Origin: Paludibacteraceae bacterium
GTDB taxonomy: Bacteria > Bacteroidota > Bacteroidia > Bacteroidales > Paludibacteraceae
Direction of reading: 5' to 3'
Length of the DNA: 64,000 bases
NCBI GenBank assembly: GCA_017443145.1
Contig: JAFSPA010000009.1
Coordinates: 62,001-126,000 of the forward strand
Made by a program: the position numbers and the translations under genes. The notes below the pieces were generated by a model that was not told the DNA's origin, did not search any database, and saw only the letters and a program-made list of their open reading frames with translations. Numbering within the stretch: the first letter of the stretch is position 1; each line of letters starts with the position of its first letter. Shown here in pieces: positions 36,672-45,455 of the stretch.

Positions 36672-36837
36672 AAAAAGCGTGGGCTTTACGCTCGCTTCAT
36701 TTGATTTGTTGAGGTCTTCGACTACCTTAGATATTCAAACTTACGCACGGAAAACTCACGCTAACACGTGAGCGTGCATAAACCGTACTTGAATATCTAA
36801 TCAGATTTGTGAAAGTGTCGAAGTTTCAACAAATCAA
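36672..36837 (-). ncRNA. Candidate structured RNA or leader with terminator
   Basis: The 332-base spacer 36589-36920 holds a nested inverted repeat: TTGATTTGTTGA (36701-36712) with 36826-36837, CTTCGAC (36716-36722) with 36817-36823, TTAGATATTCAA (36727-36738) with 36789-36800, GCACG (36745-36749) with 36773-36777 and CTCACG (36755-36760) with 36767-36772. On the minus strand this is followed by a stem AGCGT/ACGCT (36676-36692) and five U (36672-36676). The shape is a long rod with an asymmetric internal loop (16 versus 4 bases), then a terminator. It could be a free small RNA (a 6S-like rod is possible), an attenuator for the lipoprotein operon, or the remnant of a mobile element. No standard promoter was found upstream. 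Minor hairpins near 36885-36915 follow the MNT gene. Confidence 0.4.
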
Positions 36838-36920
36838 GTTTGGCTTATTACGCTATATTTCATTATGTCCTTCTATTTTGCGTCAGTAAGTGACGGTCGC
36901 GAAAACCTCGCGGCGGGGTA

Positions 36921-37241
36921 TTATAGTGCTACACCTGTGCGCATCACTTCGTGATAGATAGGTGTATTCTCATGTTCTTCTAAAAGAATAGGTTCAATAC
37001 GCAGACTTATGTCATCAACAGCCAAACCAAGAGCAACGGAAGTCTCCAACCACTTCTTCTCATCGACTTTCGGCACAATAACAGCTACGTCAATATCACT
37101 CCAAACATTTGGAGTTCCTTTAGCATAGGAGCCAAATAACATAACTTTCGGCTGCGAGCTAAACAAAGATGATATAGCCTGTTTGTACTGACGAACCAGA
37201 CTTATTGCTTCGTCACGGCTGAGAGCTTTTGAAGTATCCAT
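36921..37241 (-). CDS. MNT-type nucleotidyltransferase (HEPN-MNT module)
   Basis: A 106-residue minimal nucleotidyltransferase. The signature GSYAKGTPNVWSDIDVAVIV contains G-S and the D-x-D pair that binds metal and NTP, near residues 38-57. In characterised pairs such proteins neutralise a HEPN ribonuclease partner by AMPylating it. The ATG at 37241 lies inside the upstream HEPN gene (40-base overlap), so the two are translated together. Confidence 0.85.
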   Translation of the reverse strand: MDTSKALSRDEAISLVRQYKQAISSLFSSQPKVMLFGSYAKGTPNVWSDIDVAVIVPKVDEKKWLETSVALGLAVDDISLRIEPILLEEHENTPIYHEVMRTGVAL

Positions 37242-37612
37242 TGTTGCATTTGTTTGGTTTGTTCAAGAATTTGTAATGTCAGTGGCTCGTCAAGCATCGC
37301 TGCTATGCGACTTTTATATTCGCGATAACGAGCTTCAATATTCATTTCGCGGATGGTTGTAAGGAAGATACGCTGCTCTTTTGTCATTTCAGAGAACAGA
37401 CCACACTCTTCCGCCAGACGTTTATGGTCATGGATATAAGGAGGATCGTCCTCACGCGTGGCTGTCCAATAGGCCTTAAGCGCTTTTTCGATGACTTGAT
37501 GGCACATAAACGCCACGTACAACCAATGCTTCGTTTTGTACAAATCTTCGGCGACAGAGAGGTCTTCATTAACTATCTCTATCCACCGCTTTATTACATC
37601 TTCTTTTGCCAT
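37202..37612 (-). CDS. HEPN domain protein (HEPN-MNT module)
   Basis: A 136-residue all-helical protein. The HEPN features are DVIKRWIEIVNEDLSVAEDL at the start, CHQVIEKALKAYW in the middle and ARYREYKSRIAAMLDE towards the end. This PF05168-type fold pairs with MNT nucleotidyltransferases; in some pairs HEPN is a toxin RNase with an R-x4-6-H motif, but a clear R-x4-6-H is not obvious here. The gene order HEPN then MNT and the overlap are typical. It has its own promoter at 37643-37674. Confidence 0.83.
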   Translation of the reverse strand: MAKEDVIKRWIEIVNEDLSVAEDLYKTKHWLYVAFMCHQVIEKALKAYWTATREDDPPYIHDHKRLAEECGLFSEMTKEQRIFLTTIREMNIEARYREYKSRIAAMLDEPLTLQILEQTKQMQQWILQKLSAVTKQ

Positions 37613-37642
37613 ATTTTTTACTTCGTTCTACCTTTGACGCGG

Positions 37643-37674
37643 CAAAGGTACAACATTTTTTTGATATTTGCAAA
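37643..37674 (-). promoter_or_regulatory. Promoter of the HEPN-MNT pair
   Basis: Minus-strand TTTG (37671-37674), spacer 20, TACCTTTG (37643-37650), followed by GCCGC; the HEPN ATG lies 30 bases beyond. Confidence 0.78.
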
Positions 37675-37749
37675 TAAAATGATAAAAAATATAGGAAAAT
37701 GATGAAAAAGTGAAGAAATAATTTGGACAAAAAGGTGAGAGGTTGACGG

Positions 37750-38496
37750 TTAGAGGATGGTTAAGACATCTTTGAGTTCGGGAATGATGTAAGTGGCGGT
37801 AGTGGTAGCGGTGGTGGCAGTGGGGGTGGCGGTGTCGGTTGTTTCGGCCGTTTCGCCTTTGTGCAGCCAAATTTGGTCGATGCCGGCAGCCTTGGCACCT
37901 GCGATATCGGACGAGTAGCTGTCGCCGATCATGACGGCCTCGTCAGCTGTGACACCGTTGAGGTCTAAGGCGATGCGGAAAATCTCAGGCTGGGGTTTAT
38001 TGATACCCACTTCTTCGCTGATGATGGTGTGGGCAAAGCAATCTTGCAGGCCTGAGTGTGCGAACTTATAGTACTGCACTTCCTTGAATCCGTTGCTGAG
38101 GATGGTGATCGGGTACTTCTTCGCCAGCTCGCGGACGACTTCAGCCGCTCCGGGTAGCACGGAGAAATACTTGTTCGTCAGTTGCAGGAACATATCTCCC
38201 ATTTCATGCGCGAGTTGGGTCTTGGAACGGCCGCGGAACTCGGTGTATTGATTGACCATAAGCGGATAATAAAACCGCTCAAAATGCAACTGTTCTTTGG
38301 TGACTTCGCCCCGTCCGTACTTACCCCACAGCTCGAGGTTATAGGGCTCGTAGGTATTGAAAAACTCGGAAACGGTGTCGTACAGTTCGTCGAGATGATA
38401 GTGCGCGTATAAATCCTGCAACGCCTTCTCTGCGGCATGGGTCCAATCGCCAATTGTATCGTCCCAATCCATCAATATAGCTTTATACTTACTCAT
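37750..38496 (-). CDS. HAD family hydrolase (YjjG-like)
   Basis: The 248-residue product has the HAD motifs: DWDDT (motif I with nucleophile and acid Asp) near residue 10, ILSNG (motif II), a Lys in GINKPQPEIF (motif III) and MIGDSYSSDIAGAKAAG (motif IV). The helical cap fits subclass I, as in nucleotidase YjjG. It dephosphorylates small phosphometabolites. The frame extends to 38529 but overlaps the promoter, so MSKYKAIL at 38496 is the start. The C-terminus carries a Thr/Ala-rich stretch from a GGTGGC-like microrepeat (about 37790-37835) before the end. It diverges from ileS. Confidence 0.88.
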   Translation of the reverse strand: MSKYKAILMDWDDTIGDWTHAAEKALQDLYAHYHLDELYDTVSEFFNTYEPYNLELWGKYGRGEVTKEQLHFERFYYPLMVNQYTEFRGRSKTQLAHEMGDMFLQLTNKYFSVLPGAAEVVRELAKKYPITILSNGFKEVQYYKFAHSGLQDCFAHTIISEEVGINKPQPEIFRIALDLNGVTADEAVMIGDSYSSDIAGAKAAGIDQIWLHKGETAETTDTATPTATTATTTATYIIPELKDVLTIL

Positions 38497-38504
38497 TTCG
38501 GGTG

Positions 38505-38535
38505 CAAAAGTACAAAAAAATTTGTACATATCAAA
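38505..38535 (-). promoter_or_regulatory. Promoter of the HAD hydrolase gene, overlapping ileS promoter
   Basis: Minus-strand TTTG (38532-38535), spacer 19, TACTTTTG (38505-38512), followed by GCACC. It overlaps the ileS promoter by 15 bases. Confidence 0.7.
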
Positions 38536-38552
38536 AAAAAGTAGTAATTTTG
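38521..38552 (+). promoter_or_regulatory. Promoter of the ileS operon
   Basis: TTTG (38521-38524), spacer 20, TAATTTTG (38545-38552), followed by GCGCG. The ATG lies 18 bases beyond. Confidence 0.78.
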
Positions 38553-38570
38553 CGCGCTAAATATGTGGAT

Positions 38571-41500
38571 ATGAAACGTTTTAACGAATACAAACAACTA
38601 AATTTGCCCGAAATGAGCCGCGAAGTATTGGCTCATTGGGAGCAGGAAGACCTGTTTCACAAGAGTATAACCACCCGCGAGGGACATGAACCATTTTACT
38701 TCTTCGAGGGTCCTCCATCGGCAAACGGCAAGCCTGGTATTCACCATGTGCTGGCGCGTACGATCAAGGACACGTTCTGCCGCTACAAGACGATGCAGGG
38801 CTATCAGGTATATCGCAAAGCCGGTTGGGACACGCACGGCCTGCCTGTGGAATTAGGTGTGGAGAAGATGCTCGGTATCACCAAAGAAGATATCGGCAAG
38901 AAGATATCCGTGGACGAGTACAATGCCGCTTGCCGTAAGGAAGTGATGAAATACACGGCCGAGTGGACTGAACTCACCCGTCAAATGGGCTATTGGGTGG
39001 ATTTGGAGCATCCGTATATAACCTACGACAATAAGTATATCGAGACCCTGTGGTTCTTACTCAAGGAGCTATACAAGAAAGGCTATCTGTACAAAGGTTA
39101 TACGATACAGCCCTACTCTCCTGCCGCAGGAACGGGTCTGAGTTCACACGAGCTCAACCAGCCGGGTTGTTACCGCGACGTAAAGGACCTCACGTGTACG
39201 GCTAAGTTCCACCTCAAAGACGGACGATATATCATCGCTTGGACCACCACCCCTTGGACGCTGCCATCTAACACCGCTCTCTGCGTAGGACCTAAGATTG
39301 ACTACGTCGAAGTGAAGGTCGGTGAAGATCGTATCATTCTTGCCGAAGCACGTATGGCAGCCTATGCCAAAGAACTTGGCGAGGAACCGGAGATTGTGGC
39401 GCGATACAAAGGTACGGACTTGGTAGGACTGGAATACGAGCCGCTATTCCCGTGGGTACACCTCGAAAACGCTTGGCGAGTTATTCCGGGCGACTACGTG
39501 ACAACAGACGATGGTACTGGTATAGTGCATATCGCGCCCACATTCGGTGCGGACGATAAACGCGTTGCCGACGCAGCAGGCGTGCCGGGACTATATATGC
39601 AGACCAAAAACAACGGTCCGCGTCCGATGGTGGACTTCACCGGTAAGTACTGGAAAGTGGAAGACCTTGACCCCGAATGGTATCAGGCTAACGTGAACGA
39701 CGCACTCTATAGCCGTTACGCAGGACGGTTCGTGAAGAACGCCTACGACCCGAACCTGACGGACAAAGACGAGACACTGGATCTGCACTTGTGCCTCGAG
39801 ATGAAAGCCGACGGACGGATGTTCAAAACGGAAAAACACGTGCACACGTATCCACACTGCTGGCGTACGGACAAACCCGTGTTGTACTACCCGCTGGACA
39901 GCTGGTTTATTCGTTCCACCAAAGCTCGTGATGAGATGATTGCTCTCAATCAGACCATCAACTGGCAGCCGGAATCGACGGGCACGGGCCGTTTCGGACA
40001 ATGGCTGAACAATCTTAACGACTGGAACCTCAGCCGCAGCCGGTATTGGGGCACACCGCTGCCCATCTGGCGCACAGAGGATGGACAGGAAGAGATTTGC
40101 ATCGGTTCCATCGCAGAACTGTTTACAGAAATAGACAAATCCATTAAGGCCGGCTTCATGAAAGCCAATCCTTGGCCGAAACATATCGTCGGAGATTATT
40201 CGGAAACTAATTACGCGCCGGAAGTGATTGATTTGCACCGTCCGTACGTGGATGGAATCGTGCTGGTATCGCCAAGCGGCAAACCGATGAAACGCGAATT
40301 GGACCTTATCGACGTATGGTTTGATTCAGGCGCTATGCCTTATGCGCAGAATCACTATCCATTCGAAAATGCAGATGCGCAACGCACGGCGGACTTTATC
40401 TCGGAAGGTGTGGACCAGACCCGCGGATGGTTCTTTACACTCCATGCTATACACACGATGATAGAAGGTACGGTCGCTTATAAGAACGTGATCTCCAATG
40501 GACTCGTTCTCGATAAGAACGGCGCGAAGATGTCCAAACGGCTTGGTAACGCTGTGGATCCGTTTGAGGCCATCGGTAAGTATGGCGCAGACCCTGTTCG
40601 CTGGTATATGCTGACCAACTCTTCGCCATGGGAGAACCTGAAGTTTGACCCGGAAGGAGTGGACGAGATACGCCGTAAGTTCTTCGGTACACTGTATAAC
40701 ACCTACGGCTTCTTTGCGCTTTATGCAAATGTGGATGGGTGGACTCCTAATACCGGAATACCGGAATACCGGAATACCGAAATAGACAGATGGATCTTGT
40801 CCAAACTCAATTCGCTGGTGAAGGAAGTGACTGAAGCCTATAACGCGTACGAACCGACAAAGGCCGGCCGTGCTATAAGCGACTTCGTGCAAGACGACCT
40901 CTCCAACTGGTACGTACGCCTCAACCGCAAACGTTTCTGGGGAGGTGAGATGGACTCCGACAAACAAGCCGCTTATCAGACGCTGTACACCTGCTTACGC
41001 ACAGTGGCACAACTGATGGCACCGAACGCTCCGTTCTATGCAGACCGACTCTATCGCGACCTCACAGGCGCGGTCAGCGACCGAGGCGGACAGAGTGTTC
41101 ACCTGAGCGAGTGGCCGAAAGTGGATGAGGCACTTATCAACAAAGACTTAGAGCGCTCGATGTCTCTGGCACAACAGGCGACGTCGATGATTCTCAGCCT
41201 GCGCAAACGTGCCGAGAAGAATGTGCGTCAACCGTTGCAACGTGCGGTTATACCGACTCCGGATGCACAAACAATGGAGGCGCTGCAGCATGTGAGCGAC
41301 CTGATTAAGAGCGAAGTGAACGTCAAAGAGTTGCTTATTGTTCGTGCCGAAGACAGCGAAGTGAAACTGGTGAAGAAGATTAAGCCTAACTTCAAAGTGC
41401 TCGGTAAGAAAGTGGGTGCGAACATGAAAGCCGTTGCTGCCGAGATAGCCGCTATGTCACAAGACGACATTGCTAAAATGGAGGCAGAAGGACAATATCA

Positions 41501-41885
41501 ACTATCAACTGTCAACTATCAACTAACCGCTGAAGATGTGGAGATTATTACCGAGGATATGCCTGGTTGGCTTGTGATGAATGAAGGCCAACTGACTATC
41601 GCACTGGATATCGAGTTGACGGACATCCTGATTGAAGAAGGTATCGCCCGCGAACTGATTAACCGTATCCAGAACCTGCGTAAGTCTTCCGGACTGGAGA
41701 TTACGGACCGCATTATTGTGAGTCTGAATAGAATGCCACAGATTGAGAATGCAGTGCTGCACTTCAACAAATACATTGCTTCGCAAGTATTAGCAACTGA
41801 GTTAAAACTTGTGGATAACCTCACCGAAGGTGAAACTATTGAGATGGATAACTATAACGTGATTATTAACATTAAAAAAGCATAA
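38571..41885 (+). CDS. ileS: Isoleucyl-tRNA synthetase, long eukaryote-like type
   Basis: Charges tRNA-Ile. The 1104-residue protein contains the class I HIGH-type motif (PSANGKPGIHHVL) near residue 45, the editing domain with WTTTPWTLPSNTALCVG and TDDGTGIVHIAPTFG, and KMSKR in LDKNGAKMSKRLGN. It is much longer than the E. coli enzyme (938) and lacks a C-terminal zinc finger, like the type 2 enzymes of Bacteroidetes and eukaryotes. Two microrepeats lie in frame: ATACCGGA x4 (40750-40781) giving IPEYRNTE, and TATCAAC x4 (41496-41523) giving QLSTVNYQL. The ATG at 38571 is chosen because the promoter covers 38521-38552. Five genes follow tightly. Confidence 0.95.
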   Translation: MKRFNEYKQLNLPEMSREVLAHWEQEDLFHKSITTREGHEPFYFFEGPPSANGKPGIHHVLARTIKDTFCRYKTMQGYQVYRKAGWDTHGLPVELGVEKMLGITKEDIGKKISVDEYNAACRKEVMKYTAEWTELTRQMGYWVDLEHPYITYDNKYIETLWFLLKELYKKGYLYKGYTIQPYSPAAGTGLSSHELNQPGCYRDVKDLTCTAKFHLKDGRYIIAWTTTPWTLPSNTALCVGPKIDYVEVKVGEDRIILAEARMAAYAKELGEEPEIVARYKGTDLVGLEYEPLFPWVHLENAWRVIPGDYVTTDDGTGIVHIAPTFGADDKRVADAAGVPGLYMQTKNNGPRPMVDFTGKYWKVEDLDPEWYQANVNDALYSRYAGRFVKNAYDPNLTDKDETLDLHLCLEMKADGRMFKTEKHVHTYPHCWRTDKPVLYYPLDSWFIRSTKARDEMIALNQTINWQPESTGTGRFGQWLNNLNDWNLSRSRYWGTPLPIWRTEDGQEEICIGSIAELFTEIDKSIKAGFMKANPWPKHIVGDYSETNYAPEVIDLHRPYVDGIVLVSPSGKPMKRELDLIDVWFDSGAMPYAQNHYPFENADAQRTADFISEGVDQTRGWFFTLHAIHTMIEGTVAYKNVISNGLVLDKNGAKMSKRLGNAVDPFEAIGKYGADPVRWYMLTNSSPWENLKFDPEGVDEIRRKFFGTLYNTYGFFALYANVDGWTPNTGIPEYRNTEIDRWILSKLNSLVKEVTEAYNAYEPTKAGRAISDFVQDDLSNWYVRLNRKRFWGGEMDSDKQAAYQTLYTCLRTVAQLMAPNAPFYADRLYRDLTGAVSDRGGQSVHLSEWPKVDEALINKDLERSMSLAQQATSMILSLRKRAEKNVRQPLQRAVIPTPDAQTMEALQHVSDLIKSEVNVKELLIVRAEDSEVKLVKKIKPNFKVLGKKVGANMKAVAAEIAAMSQDDIAKMEAEGQYQLSTVNYQLTAEDVEIITEDMPGWLVMNEGQLTIALDIELTDILIEEGIARELINRIQNLRKSSGLEITDRIIVSLNRMPQIENAVLHFNKYIASQVLATELKLVDNLTEGETIEMDNYNVIINIKKA
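40750..40781 (+). repeat. 8-bp microrepeat inside ileS
   Basis: ATACCGGA is repeated three times, then ATACCGAA. It encodes a short loop (NTGIPEYRNTEI) just before the conserved IDRWILSKLN of the anticodon domain and stays in frame. Confidence 0.75.
41496..41523 (+). repeat. 7-bp microrepeat inside ileS
   Basis: Four units of TATCAAC (the third TGTCAAC) lie near the 3' end of ileS and encode YQLSTVNYQL in a variable hairpin. The same type of oligomer is seen elsewhere in Bacteroidetes spacers. Confidence 0.75.
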
Positions 41886-41887
41886 TT

Positions 41888-42310
41888 ATGAGAAAATCAT
41901 TTATTTGGGTGGCTCTGATAGCCATCGTAGCAGGCTTTGCCTCATGTACTCAAACTATCACCTATACGGAAGATGACTTGCATGGTCGCTGGCAAGAAGA
42001 GGACAAGAAGGCTTACGTCGTTTACACGACAGAAAAGGACACGGTAAGCGATATCAAGGACAAGGGTTATCTTTGGGGCTATGAATGGGACGAGAGTGAT
42101 GCGGTGTACGAAAAAGACGTGTTAGACGAGAAATACGGCAACGGTTGGTTTGTGTATAACTTGAATGGCTCTCAGTTGACACATATCCATATGCAATCGA
42201 ACAGAGGTGCTGATATTCCGAAAGTGTACACGGTAAGCGTGCTGACGAATAGCGATTTGAAGTATAAAGATTCGGAAAAGGTTGAATTCTCCTATAAAAA
42301 AGTGCAATAA
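41888..42310 (+). CDS. Lipoprotein, lipocalin-like fold possible
   Basis: A 140-residue protein with lipobox (AGFASCTQ, Cys20 region). The mature part (DDLHGRWQEEDKKAYVVYT) resembles the start of small Bacteroidetes lipocalin-like lipoproteins, in which a G-x-W motif opens a beta barrel. Ligand and role are unknown. It starts 2 bases after ileS and shares TAATG with the next gene (1-base overlap), so it is in the ileS operon. Confidence 0.75.
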   Translation: MRKSFIWVALIAIVAGFASCTQTITYTEDDLHGRWQEEDKKAYVVYTTEKDTVSDIKDKGYLWGYEWDESDAVYEKDVLDEKYGNGWFVYNLNGSQLTHIHMQSNRGADIPKVYTVSVLTNSDLKYKDSEKVEFSYKKVQ

Positions 42311-45300
42311 TGAAACCTGCATTAGCAAAAGCGTTGAAGATTACGGGTATCACGTTGGCATCTATCGTCGGCGTGGTACTGATAGTGGTAAGTGTACTGT
42401 GCTACGTGGTGTTTACGCCTAAACGTTTGACGCCGATCGTGGACCAGGTAGCGGACTCGTTACTTACTTGCCCTCACGAGTTGGAAGAAGTGAACCTGAC
42501 GTTCTTCCGCACGTTCCCGAACTTTGGCTTGTCCGTCAAAGGACTGTATATCATCAATCCAACCGAAGGGGCACAAAGCGATACGCTGCTGGCAGCTCCG
42601 GAAGTGGTAGCCTCCGTACAACTATTCAAAGCCATCAAAGGCGATATCTACGTGAATCAATGCTATATCACCAATGCGGAAGCGAATATCTATATAGCGG
42701 AGGACGGAACAACTAACTTCGATGTGTTCAATCTGTCGCCGGACACGGTGGAAGAAGAAGTGGACACCGTTGGCGGTTGGCGTCTTAACTCGATTGGCTG
42801 GGACGAAGATATACGTGTTACAGCCTGCAAGCTGACGTTCATTGATAAGAAAGACGCTATTGATGCTTCCTTGCGCAATGCGGATATTCGTGTGGCAGCG
42901 CTGGAGAAAGACACGATGGCCGGTGCTGCTTTGACACTCAAGGCAGAAGATATCAATGTGAACCTAAAGGGTGAGCAGTACACGAATAACCTGCAACTGC
43001 AATTATATCTGCCGGCGTTACTGGCTAACGGCACAGAGCGCGTTATTATTGACGGCACGAAACTGCAGGTTAACGAGTTTGCTCTGACGCTCGATGGCAA
43101 AGTGGGTACACCTTGTTTGTCCAGCGGGGTGTACAACTGCGACGTGACACTGAAGACAGACGAGTGGCAGATTAAACCTCTGCTGGCTCTTGTTCCGACA
43201 CAATTTACATCGGCTCTGAAGGATATAGATGTGGACGGCGCTCTTCAACTGGAAGCGAACGCACAAGGCACTTACAGCGATTCGATTATGCCTCTCGTCA
43301 AAGCTCATGTACTGCTGAACAAGGGCGAAGGACAATATAAACCGCTGCCGTACCAGTTGCAAAATATCGCGCTGGATGCAGATGCTACGCTGGATCTGAA
43401 TAATAAGAAATCTTCCGCTGTTAAGGTGAATAGTCTGAAGGCGAAAACAAAGAACACGACTGTAAGCGCCAAGGGTCAAGTGAGTGAGTTGTTAGGCGAC
43501 ATGCTGCTGAATGTGCAAGCTAACGTGAATGCTAATATTCCAGACTTTGCGTATTTTATTCCTGAAGGAATGAATGTAACCGGCCACGCTAAAGGTGACG
43601 TGAAGGCAAAGATTCGTCTGTCCGATTTGACGAATATGCGTCTTGAGAAAGGCGTTATATCCGGCGATCTGGCCTTGGATAAGATTCATTATACGATGGA
43701 CAGCCTGGAAGTGGATTTGCCGGCTAATAAGTTGACCTTCCGCATTCCGAATGCTCAACCGACCTGGCGCAAACTGACTTGGTTGGACGCCAAACTGCAG
43801 ATGGAGAAGTTAGACTTCCAGCAACCGAGTCTGGCGATAGCTAAGCTTGGGAAATCCGACTTGCGTATTGAGTTAGGCAACGTGCTCAAGACGATGCCTA
43901 TTATCTATGCCAATATCGATTTGGCGTCGGAACAGGAGTTGATAGTAGACATGGATACGATACGTGCCACTATTGCAGGTCCGAAACTCACGGCTTATGC
44001 TGAACTGGATACGAAAGACACGACAAATGTGCCGATTGTTAATGCGAAGATGTCCTTTAACGATCTAAAGGCTAACTTCAACGAAATATATGCCCACTTG
44101 CGTCAATCGGAGTTGGAGGCTAAAATGAGCGGAGCAGCGCGCCTTAAATCGGCTCCTCGTCTGAGTGCATCTATTCGCTCGGAAGCAATGCAAGGCAATG
44201 TAGGCAAGGATGTGGTACTTGCTACCAACAAGTTCAATATCAAGGCTCAAGCAGCATACAACCCCCAAGCCAAGGAGAAGGAGGAGAATATCCTGCTGCA
44301 ATGGAATCCACGTTTGCATTTTGACATGAACAAAGCCGAAGTGGATATTGCTGCATTCCCGCAACATGTGTCTGTGCCGCAGGTAAGCTTCGACTACTCG
44401 AACCGCAAGTTCTCGATTGAGACCTCGCAGATTAAGTTAGGCGATTCGGACTTCTCGCTGACGGGTGAAGTGTATAATATCGGTAAATGGTTGCAGAACC
44501 GCGACACACTTACGGGTGAGTTGAACTTTATATCCGAGCACACAAACGTGAACCAGCTGCTGGATCTTTTCTCGGCAGACTCGGGATCGGAAGAGACTCC
44601 AGCTCAAGCAGCCACCGAAGCGCCTGAAGAGAAAGACGGTAACGGTCCATTCCTTGTGCCTCAGCGTGTGGACTTGGTGCTGAAGACCAAGATCAAAGAG
44701 GCAAAAGTGTTTAACGAGACGGCTTACAACCTCGGTGGACAAGTGTATATCCGCAATGGAGCGTTGGTGTTGGAAGAGATGGGTTTTGTATGTAATGCAG
44801 CGAAGCTACAGCTCACGGCCATGTATCGCACGCCGAGACGCAACCACATATATCTGGGATTGGATTATCACATGTTAGATGTGGATATCGAAGCGTTAAT
44901 CAGTATGCTGCCGCAGATTGATTCGATGATGCCGATGCTCAAATCGTTCAAAGGCAATGCCGAGTTCCACTTGGCAGCTGAGACCTTCCTGAACCAGAAC
45001 TACCAACTCAAGCCATCGACTCTGCGTGGAGCTTGCTCGCTGTTCGGTAAAGACTTGGTAGTGCTTGACTCTGAGACGTTTGACCAGATAGCCAAACTGC
45101 TGATGTTCAAGAAGAGTACCGAGAATAAGGTGGATAGTATCTCGGCTGAGATTACGCTCTATAAGAAAGAAGTGGATGTCTATCCGTTTGTGGTCAGCAT
45201 GGATAACTACATGGTGGCACTTGGCGGACGACATAACTTAGATATGACATTTGACTACCACGTTAACGTACTGTCGCCGATATACTTAGGCGTCGATGTT

Positions 45301-45453
45301 AAAGGTAAGCCGGATGACTTAAGTATCAAACTGGCGAAGTGTATCTACGCGAAGGATTTCCGTCCGATTATTCACAAGGATGTGGACAAACAATCGGCAG
45401 AGCTTCGCTCCATCATTCGCGAGTCGATGCGTAAGAACGTGAAGATTAAGTAA
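42310..45453 (+). CDS. AsmA family protein
   Basis: A 1047-residue protein with an N-terminal membrane anchor (about residues 12-35, VVLIVVSVLCYVVF) and a long periplasmic region of beta-rich repeats. The N-terminal NLTFFRTFPNFGLSVKGLYI and the C-terminal region (LDMTFDYHVNVLSPIYLGVD) match AsmA-like proteins, which bridge the periplasm and are thought to transport phospholipids to the outer membrane. It follows the lipoprotein gene with a 1-base overlap and precedes a beta-barrel-like protein, which agrees with an envelope role. Confidence 0.85.
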   Translation: MKPALAKALKITGITLASIVGVVLIVVSVLCYVVFTPKRLTPIVDQVADSLLTCPHELEEVNLTFFRTFPNFGLSVKGLYIINPTEGAQSDTLLAAPEVVASVQLFKAIKGDIYVNQCYITNAEANIYIAEDGTTNFDVFNLSPDTVEEEVDTVGGWRLNSIGWDEDIRVTACKLTFIDKKDAIDASLRNADIRVAALEKDTMAGAALTLKAEDINVNLKGEQYTNNLQLQLYLPALLANGTERVIIDGTKLQVNEFALTLDGKVGTPCLSSGVYNCDVTLKTDEWQIKPLLALVPTQFTSALKDIDVDGALQLEANAQGTYSDSIMPLVKAHVLLNKGEGQYKPLPYQLQNIALDADATLDLNNKKSSAVKVNSLKAKTKNTTVSAKGQVSELLGDMLLNVQANVNANIPDFAYFIPEGMNVTGHAKGDVKAKIRLSDLTNMRLEKGVISGDLALDKIHYTMDSLEVDLPANKLTFRIPNAQPTWRKLTWLDAKLQMEKLDFQQPSLAIAKLGKSDLRIELGNVLKTMPIIYANIDLASEQELIVDMDTIRATIAGPKLTAYAELDTKDTTNVPIVNAKMSFNDLKANFNEIYAHLRQSELEAKMSGAARLKSAPRLSASIRSEAMQGNVGKDVVLATNKFNIKAQAAYNPQAKEKEENILLQWNPRLHFDMNKAEVDIAAFPQHVSVPQVSFDYSNRKFSIETSQIKLGDSDFSLTGEVYNIGKWLQNRDTLTGELNFISEHTNVNQLLDLFSADSGSEETPAQAATEAPEEKDGNGPFLVPQRVDLVLKTKIKEAKVFNETAYNLGGQVYIRNGALVLEEMGFVCNAAKLQLTAMYRTPRRNHIYLGLDYHMLDVDIEALISMLPQIDSMMPMLKSFKGNAEFHLAAETFLNQNYQLKPSTLRGACSLFGKDLVVLDSETFDQIAKLLMFKKSTENKVDSISAEITLYKKEVDVYPFVVSMDNYMVALGGRHNLDMTFDYHVNVLSPIYLGVDVKGKPDDLSIKLAKCIYAKDFRPIIHKDVDKQSAELRSIIRESMRKNVKIK

Positions 45454-45455
45454 GG

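Noticed and set aside
36672..36837. Insertion sequence end or MITE
   Set aside because: No transposase or target-site duplication is visible and the repeat arms are nested and followed by a terminator; kept only as an alternative.
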